Shown in pieces: positions 6,866 through 13,723 of a stretch of 14,125 nucleotides of DNA. This stretch comes from AWTP1-18 sp036518635 (lineage in GTDB: Bacteria > Pseudomonadota > Gammaproteobacteria > Burkholderiales > Rhodocyclaceae). Where the stretch lies: assembly GCA_036518635.1 (NCBI GenBank), contig DATDMT010000211.1, forward strand, positions 1 to 14,125, in the 5' to 3' direction. The translations under genes and the position numbers were made by a program. The number at the start of each line of letters is the position of its first letter. Positions within the stretch are counted from its first letter, which is position 1. The notes beneath the pieces were generated by a model that did not search any database, was not told where the DNA came from, and saw nothing but the letters and a program-made list of their open reading frames with translations.

Positions 6866-7651
6866 ATGACCCCTTTGCTCGTTGATTCCCACTGCCACCT
6901 GGACTTTCCCGAACTGCACCAGGACATCGCCCGGGTGTTGGCCGCCATGGCGGAGCAGGGCGTGGGCTGGGCCCTGATCGCCGGGGTGACCCTGGAACGC
7001 CTGCCCGCCGTCTTGGCCTTGACCGAGGCCCATCCCAACCTGTTCGCCGGCGTCGGCGTCCATCCCGATACCGAGGAGGAAGGGCGCGAGCCGACGGAGG
7101 ACGAACTGGTGGAACTGGCCGCCCATCCCAAGGCGGTGGCCATCGGCGAAACCGGCCTCGATTACTACCGCCTGACCGGCGATCTGGAGTGGCAGCGGGA
7201 CCGCTTTCGCACCCATATCCGGGCCGCCCGGCGTTGCGGCAAGCCCCTGATCATCCATACCCGCGCTGCGGCGGAAGACACCTTGCGGGTGCTGCGGGAA
7301 GAGCAGGGCGGTGAAGTCGGGGGCGTCTTCCACTGTTTTACCGAGAGCGAGGAGATCGCCCGCCACGCCCTCGACCTGGGATTTCACATCTCCCTATCGG
7401 GCATCGTCACCTTCAAGAATGCCGAGATGCTGCGCGCCGTCGCCCGCCTGGTGCCGCTCGATCGCCTGCTGGTGGAAACCGATTCGCCCTATCTGGCGCC
7501 GGTGCCCTATCGCGGCAAGAGCAATCAGCCGGCCTATGTGCGCTACGTCGCCGAAGCCGTGGCCAAGGAAAAAAATCTTTCCTACGAAGTGCTTGCCGAG
7601 GAAACCACTCGCAATTTCTTCCGTCTATTCAGCCATGCGAAAACTCACTGA
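6866..7651 (+). CDS. tatD: TatD family metal-dependent hydrolase (DNase)
   Basis: This 261-residue TIM-barrel hydrolase of the TatD family has metal-dependent exonuclease/DNase activity linked to DNA repair and degradation. Metal ligands are in place: H9-C-H11 in D-S-H-C-H-L-D, E95 in I-G-E-T-G-L-D-Y, H131 in I-I-H-T-R, H156 in F-H-C-F-T and D206 in V-E-T-D-S-P-Y-L. Length is normal. It starts 4 nt after the holB stop. Within the family it could equally be YcfH or YabD, the paralogue usually encoded beside holB, so the tatD symbol is used in the family sense. Its end overlaps the ankyrin gene by 17 nt. Confidence 0.93.
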   Translation: MTPLLVDSHCHLDFPELHQDIARVLAAMAEQGVGWALIAGVTLERLPAVLALTEAHPNLFAGVGVHPDTEEEGREPTEDELVELAAHPKAVAIGETGLDYYRLTGDLEWQRDRFRTHIRAARRCGKPLIIHTRAAAEDTLRVLREEQGGEVGGVFHCFTESEEIARHALDLGFHISLSGIVTFKNAEMLRAVARLVPLDRLLVETDSPYLAPVPYRGKSNQPAYVRYVAEAVAKEKNLSYEVLAEETTRNFFRLFSHAKTH

Positions 7652-8300
7652 CTGGCTACGGCCCTTTCTATTGATCGGCTTGCTGGCCGGCGCGGCTACG
7701 GCCTCTGCCGGCGTGTACGACGAGCTGATGAAGTCCGCCGAGATGGGCGATACCGACGCCGTGATGGAACTCATCGGCAAGGGCATGGACGTCAATTCGA
7801 CGGACCGGGACGGCAACACCCTGCTGATCATCGCGGCCCGCGCCGGGAATGGCCGGCTGCTGGAATTCCTCCTCGGCCATCGTGCCAACACCCAGAAGAA
7901 AAATACCTTCGGCGACAGCGCCCTGATGTTTGCTGCCTATCGCGGCGATCTGCCGATGGTCAAGCAACTGCTGACGGCCGGCGCCGACATTAACCAGCCC
8001 GGCTGGAACGCGCTGCATTACGCGGCCTACCAAGGGCGCGACGAAGTGGCGAAACTATTACTGGCTCAGGGCGCCGACCCAAATCGTCGCGCTCAGAATG
8101 GACAGACCGCGCTGATGCTGGCTGCTGCCAACGGCCACGCCGAGGTGGTGAAGGCCCTGCTCGAAGCGAAGGCCGAGAGGAGTTACAAGGATCCCCAGGG
8201 CAATTCCGCTAGCGACTTGGCGCAGAAGGGCGGCAATACCCAAATCATGGAACTGCTGGCTTCCGTAGCCCCCAACGGCGAAGCCGCAACTACCCGTTAA
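7635..8300 (+). CDS. Secreted ankyrin-repeat protein
   Basis: This 221-residue protein begins with a Sec-type signal peptide: basic M-R-K, hydrophobic core 10-20, and likely cleavage after A-S-A (25). About five to six ankyrin repeats of roughly 33 residues follow, beginning near 27, 59, 92, 122, 155 and 188. They show the G-x-T-x-L-x-x-A-A and A-D-x-N signatures, for example G-Q-T-A-L-M-L-A-A-A-N-G-H at 156-168. Ankyrin stacks bind other proteins; the partner is unknown and the location is probably periplasmic. ATG 7635 lies inside the tatD 3' end, giving a 17-nt overlap and the signal peptide, so this start is preferred over longer upstream frames. It is the last gene of the mltG operon. 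Confidence 0.88.
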   Translation: MRKLTDWLRPFLLIGLLAGAATASAGVYDELMKSAEMGDTDAVMELIGKGMDVNSTDRDGNTLLIIAARAGNGRLLEFLLGHRANTQKKNTFGDSALMFAAYRGDLPMVKQLLTAGADINQPGWNALHYAAYQGRDEVAKLLLAQGADPNRRAQNGQTALMLAAANGHAEVVKALLEAKAERSYKDPQGNSASDLAQKGGNTQIMELLASVAPNGEAATTR

Positions 8301-8313
8301 GGGCCTGAGGCCC
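8301..8313. terminator. Small hairpin between convergent genes (weak terminator candidate)
   Basis: GGGCC and GGCCC form a 5-bp stem with a 3-nt loop directly after the ankyrin-gene stop, in the 29-bp gap before the convergent regulator gene. No T run follows on either strand, so Rho-independent termination here is doubtful. Confidence 0.3.
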
Positions 8314-8329
8314 GAGCAGCCGGCGGTCG

Positions 8330-9091
8330 TCAGGTGCCAAACCGAACCGTGCGATGCGCCATGTGGGCGATCTGTTCCGCTGGATCGCCCTTGGCGATCT
8401 TTTCCAGGGCGGCGATGTCGGCGCTGTAAAACCGCTTTTCCTTACCGGCCGTCTGCTTGGTAATCAAGCCTTGGCGATTGAAGTCGGACAGCACTCGGCT
8501 GGCGGTTTCGATGGTGATGCCAAGCATGCCGCCAATATCTTCCAGATTGAAACGATGGATGCGGTTGGTGTTGCCTTCGCGCATCCGCAACAGTAGCCGG
8601 GCCAAGCGCTCACGGGCATGGGCCGTGCCGCCGGCCAGCTCGGACAGCCAGGTCTCGGCCTCATGCAGGGCGCGTTGGGATTTCTCAAATAGTCGGCGCT
8701 GAAGCGTGCCATTTGCTTCGACCATCCGGCGGAAATTTGCGATCGGGATGCGGCAAGCGACCACTTCGCCCACGGCGATGGCTGCGTGCTCGAAGAATTC
8801 GGAAAACAGCGCCTCCATGCCGACCACGTCGCCGCGTTTGACGATGCGGACAATCCGTTGGGTACCCGAACTGGAGACGCGGGTCAGCTTGACCATGCCC
8901 GACCTGATGCAATAGACACCGTTGGCCGCTGAGTTGGCGCCAAAGACCGTGCCGCCCGGCGGAATTGCCAGGTCGTCGATCCAGGTGTGGAAGTCTTCCA
9001 GTTCCGTGGCCGTGACATCGGCGCAAACCATCACCTGGCGTAAATCACAGGCCATACAGTTGCTGCGCTTGCGCGGGGACATCTCGGTCAT
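8330..9091 (-). CDS. CRP/FNR-family transcriptional regulator, FNR-like
   Basis: This 253-residue regulator has an N-terminal Cys cluster, a cyclic-nucleotide-binding-like beta barrel (about 30-135), a dimer helix (about 135-160) and a C-terminal winged helix-turn-helix. The recognition helix has E195-x-x-S198-R199, the FNR pattern for TTGAT half-sites. Cysteines at 12, 15 and 23, with C113 inside the barrel, echo the four [4Fe-4S] ligands of FNR. The N-terminal spacing is C-x2-C-x7-C, against C-x2-C-x5-C for the corresponding ligands of E. coli FNR. Redox sensing is therefore plausible but unproven. ATG 9091 is preferred, with GGAG and AAGG upstream; an in-frame TTG at 9127 would add 12 residues, including one more Cys. 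It lies 156 bp downstream of the Cys-rich gene on the same strand. Confidence 0.88.
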   Translation of the reverse strand: MTEMSPRKRSNCMACDLRQVMVCADVTATELEDFHTWIDDLAIPPGGTVFGANSAANGVYCIRSGMVKLTRVSSSGTQRIVRIVKRGDVVGMEALFSEFFEHAAIAVGEVVACRIPIANFRRMVEANGTLQRRLFEKSQRALHEAETWLSELAGGTAHARERLARLLLRMREGNTNRIHRFNLEDIGGMLGITIETASRVLSDFNRQGLITKQTAGKEKRFYSADIAALEKIAKGDPAEQIAHMAHRTVRFGT

Positions 9092-9127
9092 AACCTTGCA
9101 CTCCAGAAAACTGCCCGGGTTCAGCAA

Positions 9128-9147
9128 CCTAAGGGAATTTCCTCAGG
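9128..9147. promoter_or_regulatory. Imperfect 20-bp palindrome upstream of the FNR-like gene
   Basis: Arms CCTAAGGGAA and TTTCCTCAGG pair at eight of ten positions, plus one G-T. The site is centred about 46 bp upstream of the regulator's ATG, where an operator for autoregulation could lie. It does not match the FNR consensus TTGAT-N4-ATCAA. A perfect 12-bp palindrome, CAGCAATTGCTG, lies at 9186-9197 further upstream. Confidence 0.35.
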
Positions 9148-9247
9148 CCGAATCACAGGGTAGTCAGAAAGCGATAGGTAATCGTCAGCAATTGCTGTAC
9201 CAAGCCGTCTTCGCTATCGACGGATGGGAACAAAGTTTGTCGGTCAG

Positions 9248-9547
9248 TCAGATCGGGGCGATTTGCGCCCGGTATAAGGCCCAGCGCGTTGGGCAGAAAC
9301 AGGCATGCCCGCTATAGGTCTGAACGCAATAACCGCATTGCTCTGCGCTCTCGGTCGGCTCGACGAAACCAGCGGTGTAGCCCATGGCACCCCTGGCTTT
9401 GCAGATAGGGCGGCCAAGGCAGGTGCCATGCTTGATGCAGGACATCTTCGAACCGCAAGACTTGGTATTGGCGACGGCCCATTCCAGATCTGCCTGCCTG
9501 TCACGTTGTGCGTCACTCTGAACTGTATTGCTTGTTTGGAGATTCAT
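9248..9547 (-). CDS. Unrecognised small cysteine-rich protein with C-x5-C repeats
   Basis: I do not recognise this 99-residue protein. It has a polar, Gln/Asp/Arg-rich N terminus (1-28), then eight Cys. Four are exactly six residues apart (31, 37, 43, 49: C-x5-C-x5-C-x5-C). A second group is C71-x2-C74-x8-C83-x-C85. Neither group is the classical ferredoxin or rubredoxin spacing. There is no signal peptide or membrane helix, so a cytoplasmic metal-binding or Fe-S protein is a reasonable inference, but zinc binding or disulfides are possible. ATG 9547 is chosen because GGAAG lies 5 nt upstream. Third codon positions are mostly G/C, as in neighbouring genes, which supports a real gene. It precedes the FNR-like regulator gene on the same strand. 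Confidence 0.72.
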   Translation of the reverse strand: MNLQTSNTVQSDAQRDRQADLEWAVANTKSCGSKMSCIKHGTCLGRPICKARGAMGYTAGFVEPTESAEQCGYCVQTYSGHACFCPTRWALYRAQIAPI

Positions 9548-9555
9548 GCTCGCTT

Positions 9556-9619
9556 CCGCTTCAACCGGCAAATCATCCTGCCATTAACTATGAAGCGGTA
9601 ATGGTATCTCTTGAAGCGG
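9556..9619. repeat. TGAAGCGG repeats and inverted repeats upstream of the Cys-rich gene
   Basis: CCGCTTCAA (9556-9564) is inverted as TTGAAGCGG (9611-9619), a perfect 9-bp match. A third copy, TGAAGCGG, lies between them at 9591-9598. CCATTA (9581-9586) also pairs with TAATGG (9599-9604). The block covers the 5' leader and probable promoter of the minus-strand Cys-rich gene. It could hold operator sites or a folded leader. Confidence 0.45.
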
Positions 9620-9654
9620 CTCCGAGGTAGTGTGAGCGTGGTCGTCGGGCAGCG

Positions 9655-9701
9655 CTGGATATCGGGTGGGCACCGTTTTGCCCATAACCACGCCGATCCA
9701 G
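9655..9701. other. Long imperfect hairpin in noncoding DNA
   Basis: Three nested helices can form: CTGGAT/ATCCAG (9655-9660, 9696-9701), CGG/CCG (9663-9665, 9693-9695) and TGGGCA/TGCCCA (9667-9672, 9679-9684). That is 15 bp in 47 nt with a 6-nt apical loop. CGTGGT (9637-9642) can alternatively pair with ACCACG (9687-9692), which hints at a switchable fold. No T run follows on either strand, so it is not an obvious terminator. Confidence 0.45.
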
Positions 9702-9743
9702 GTAGATTCCCGACCTGCGTGCCGGACGTCAAACAAATAGAAG

Positions 9744-9759
9744 CATAATGTATATTATG
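9744..9759. promoter_or_regulatory. AT-rich palindrome, possible operator or promoter
   Basis: CATAAT and ATTATG form a perfect 6-bp inverted repeat around GTAT, inside an AT-rich patch (about 9728-9776) in otherwise GC-rich DNA. TATTAT/TATATT hexamers could act as -10 elements in either direction, including toward the hairpin cluster starting at 9795. No confident -35 was found. Confidence 0.4.
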
Positions 9760-9794
9760 TAAAATCATAAAAAGGGATTAGCTTCGGGACATGG

Positions 9795-9914
9795 GAGCCG
9801 ACCCCTCTCCCAAAGGATGGAAATCGGCTCGCAGTTTCTCACCGATGGAAACTGTGGCTGGGAATACTTCCAAATCCGAGAGATTCTCTGCGCCGTTGGC
9901 GAGTGAATCTCCCG
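9795..9914. ncRNA. Candidate structured RNA: three consecutive hairpins
   Basis: Three perfect 7-bp stems follow one another. Hairpin 1 is GAGCCGA/TCGGCTC (9795-9801, 9824-9830). Hairpin 2 is CAGTTTC/GAAACTG (9832-9838, 9848-9854). Hairpin 3 is GAGATTC/GAATCTC (9880-9886, 9905-9911), with an inner CGCC/GGCG (9891-9894, 9898-9901). GATGGAAA occurs twice (9816-9823, 9844-9851), 28 nt apart, suggesting related modules. The strand is unknown: a plus-strand RNA could start from the AT-rich patch upstream, while a minus-strand RNA would be the 3' UTR of the small membrane-protein gene. It matched no riboswitch or housekeeping RNA that I could recall. Confidence 0.45.
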
Positions 9915-9931
9915 AACCGACGGACAAGAAC

Positions 9932-10108
9932 TCAGGAGGTCAGCGTCTTGGTGCGGCGACTATCGCGTTGCGACAAGAGCATGGTCAGGCCGGTGCCGGT
10001 CGCACAGAGGCCGGCGACAACCGTTGCAATACCCTGATAAGTGGGGCCCGCCCAGTCGCCACCCATCACCGTTGCGGTACCACCGAGAATTACCAGCAAG
10101 AGTTCCAT
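9932..10108 (-). CDS. Small two-helix membrane protein
   Basis: This gene encodes 58 residues and the protein is not recognised. Residues 2-16 and 24-45 are hydrophobic and could form a helical hairpin in the membrane. They are separated by G-G-D-W-A-G-P-T, and a basic, Ser/Thr-rich tail follows (48-58), which the positive-inside rule would place in the cytoplasm. ATG 10108 is chosen because AAGGAG lies 5 nt upstream, one of the best ribosome binding sites in the window; this is the main evidence that the gene is real. The reading frame extends upstream, but that part looks non-coding and contains a hairpin. It is isolated between a structured noncoding stretch and divergent aacS. Confidence 0.6.
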   Translation of the reverse strand: MELLLVILGGTATVMGGDWAGPTYQGIATVVAGLCATGTGLTMLLSQRDSRRTKTLTS

Positions 10109-10141
10109 GACCGCTCCTTCATTGATTTGAGTGTTTTGCGT

Positions 10142-10167
10142 GCCCTTTGCAATCCTGCGCAAAGGGC
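10142..10167. other. Perfect 9-bp stem-loop in the leader of the small membrane-protein gene
   Basis: GCCCTTTGC (10142-10150) pairs with GCAAAGGGC (10159-10167) around an 8-nt loop. It lies 33 nt upstream of the minus-strand ATG at 10108. The minus-strand continuation has no T run, and the plus-strand continuation has only a weak one (TCCTAAGTTTTCT). It could be a 5' UTR control element or a weak plus-strand terminator. The remaining 10168-10356 shows no clear promoter, only AT-richer sequence near 10171-10240 and 10320-10343. Confidence 0.45.
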
Positions 10168-10356
10168 TCCTAAGTTTTCTACTGCTAGTGCTTTAGCAAT
10201 ACTTGGTCCAGAGACTTTTAAGCACTGCAAGGTTTATGAGACGTCCTGGCTTTTAGGAATCCTCGCTTCCCGGTAAAGTGGCCCTGCTTGGGTGAAATGT
10301 GTCGCCCATTCCAGCAGTCGAAGTTAAAAAACTGCGTTTAATCAGAGGAGTAAGGA

Positions 10357-12333
<1,977 letters not shown>

Positions 12334-12342
12334 GGCCGGTAG

Positions 12343-12762
12343 TCAGTGAATCTCGTCCTTGCCGGGGCCTAGCGTAGGCAGGACGGGAATCCCCTCCTCC
12401 AGCAATTCCAGCGCCTCCCGCAGGCTGGCCTGACCGCGAATCGCCCGCTCGGGAGCGTCGCCGGCGTGGATGCGCCGAGCTTCCTCGGGAAACCGCTCCG
12501 CCACGTCTTCCGCGGCTGCGGCGGATTCCGCCAGGGACGCCAGCATTCGCATGGCGCGTTTGTGGGGAGACTCGGCCGGTGGTGCCGCCGGGCTGTTGCC
12601 ATGACCGATATGCGGTGCGGAGGGCAGCCTGGCGATATGGCGGGATGCGCAAAGCGGGCACTCCACCTGCCCTGCCCCGTTTTGCTGCTCGAAGCTGTCC
12701 GACGAGGCGAACCAGCCCTCGAAGCGATGGCCTTCTGCGCAGTTGAGATTGAGGACGATCAT
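12343..12762 (-). CDS. DUF1178 family protein
   Basis: This 139-residue protein matches DUF1178. It opens M-I-V-L-N-L-N-C8 and then G-H-R-F-E-G-W-F, followed by C35-P-L-C38. Cys8, His12 and the C-x2-C pair could form a small zinc site (inference). The C-terminal half is helical, Ala/Glu-rich and ends in P-V-L-P. Its function is unknown. The start is fixed by the conserved N terminus, and ATG 12762 lies only 2 nt downstream of the CCA end of tRNA-Leu. There is thus no room for a Shine-Dalgarno site outside the tRNA. The message is probably part of the nfeD-SPFH-tRNA transcript or is made leaderless by tRNA processing. Confidence 0.9.
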   Translation of the reverse strand: MIVLNLNCAEGHRFEGWFASSDSFEQQNGAGQVECPLCASRHIARLPSAPHIGHGNSPAAPPAESPHKRAMRMLASLAESAAAAEDVAERFPEEARRIHAGDAPERAIRGQASLREALELLEEGIPVLPTLGPGKDEIH

Positions 12763-12764
12763 TT

Positions 12765-12851
12765 TGGTGCCCGGAGCGGGACTCGAACCCGCACAGCCGT
12801 TGGGCCGAGGGATTTTAAGTCCCTTGTGTCTACCGATTTCACCATCCGGGC
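12765..12851 (-). tRNA. tRNA-Leu (anticodon TAA)
   Basis: Read on the minus strand, the acceptor stem GCCCGGA (12851-12845) pairs with the 3' TCCGGGC. The anticodon arm AGGGA/TCCCT encloses CTTAAAA, with anticodon TAA. A long type-II variable arm is present, and the T loop is TTCGAGT within GCGGG/CCCGC. The CCA end is encoded (12767-12765). Length is 87 nt, normal for tRNA-Leu. It sits 6 nt after the SPFH gene's stop and 2 nt before the DUF1178 start on the same strand, so it is embedded in an apparent protein-coding operon. Confidence 0.97.
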
Positions 12852-12857
12852 AGCTTT

Positions 12858-13709
12858 CTAATTGCGGTGGCCGAGGACGCCGCGTATGGCTTCCTGCAGG
12901 TCCGCGGGCAGCACGATGGTCTTGGCATTGGCGGAATCCGCCAGCTTGCCCATCGCGGCCAGATACTTTTCGCCAAGCATGTAGCGCATCGGTGCGTCTT
13001 GTTCGCCGATTGCCACGGCCACCCGCTTGATGGCTTCGGCGCTGGCGGTGGCCAGGGTCACCTGGGCCTCGGCGTCGCGTCGGGCGGCTTCCAGCCGGGC
13101 TTCAGCCTGAAGGATGGCGGACTGCTTGGTGCCCTCAGCCTTGGTCACCATGGCCTTGCGCTCCCGCTCCGCCGAGGCCTGGGCTTCCATCGCCCGCTGC
13201 ATCGACTCGGAGGGCTTGATGTCCTGGATTTCCACCGACTTGACGGTGAGACCCCAGTCCACGGCCTCGTCGGCGATGCTCTCGCGCAGCCGGGCCTTGA
13301 TCTTGTCGCGGTTGGACAGGGCCTCGTCCAGATTCATCTCGCCGATGATCGAGCGCAGCGTGGTCATGATCATGTTGCGGATGGCTTCGGAGAAGTCCGT
13401 CACGCCATAGACCGCCTTGATCGGGTCGGTCACCTTGATGAAGGCGATGGCGTTGGTCAAGATCACCGCGTTGTCCCGGGTGATCACTTCCTGTTCCTGG
13501 ACGTCGAGGATGATGTCCTTGGTCACCAGCTTGTAGGCGATCCGGTCCAGGTAGGGAATGATGATGCTGAGGCCCGGGTGCAGCGTGCTCTGGTACTTGC
13601 CGAGGCGCTCGACGACCCACTCCTCGCCCTGGGGCACGATGCGTACCCCCTTGATCAGGGTGACCACGGCGAAGATCAGCAGGGCGATGACAAAAGGACC
13701 GAGGCCCAT
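12858..13709 (-). CDS. SPFH/band-7 (stomatin-like) membrane protein
   Basis: This 283-residue stomatin/prohibitin-type protein is close to QmcA (YbbK). Residues 4-19 form an N-terminal membrane anchor. The SPFH domain follows (about 21-170), including R23-I-V-P-Q-G-E-E-W-V-V-E-R-L-G-K and P45-G-L-S-I-I-I-P-Y-L-D. Then comes an Ala/Glu-rich coiled coil (about 170-235). Such proteins oligomerise as membrane scaffolds, often acting with NfeD partners on proteases or lipid domains. ATG 13709 is chosen because GGAGGAG lies 6 nt upstream. An in-frame ATG at 13724 overlaps the nfeD stop and would add five residues. The tRNA-Leu gene follows 6 nt after its stop. Confidence 0.92.
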   Translation of the reverse strand: MGLGPFVIALLIFAVVTLIKGVRIVPQGEEWVVERLGKYQSTLHPGLSIIIPYLDRIAYKLVTKDIILDVQEQEVITRDNAVILTNAIAFIKVTDPIKAVYGVTDFSEAIRNMIMTTLRSIIGEMNLDEALSNRDKIKARLRESIADEAVDWGLTVKSVEIQDIKPSESMQRAMEAQASAERERKAMVTKAEGTKQSAILQAEARLEAARRDAEAQVTLATASAEAIKRVAVAIGEQDAPMRYMLGEKYLAAMGKLADSANAKTIVLPADLQEAIRGVLGHRN

Positions 13710-13723
13710 GGCGTTCTCCTCCA

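Noticed and set aside
6325..7387. Two long minus-strand open frames opposite holB and tatD
   Set aside because: Both lie wholly opposite strongly supported genes and encode no recognisable domain.
9544..9768. A 74-codon minus-strand frame over the repeat region
   Set aside because: No ribosome binding site, basic and unstructured translation, and it spans the inverted repeats and the long hairpin.
9795..9830. Group II intron domain V or a known riboswitch
   Set aside because: The GAGCCG...CGGCTC stem is superficially similar, but the domain V catalytic triad and bulge pattern are absent. The glycine, cobalamin, c-di-GMP and SAH riboswitch cores were looked for and not found.
10122..10135. 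A possible FNR/ANR box upstream of the small membrane protein gene
   Set aside because: One TTGAT half-site is present, but the partner half GTGTT does not match ATCAA.
9791..10276. A 161-codon plus-strand frame through the noncoding region
   Set aside because: It crosses the three hairpins, the opposite-strand small membrane gene and a further hairpin. It lacks a ribosome binding site and shows no domain.
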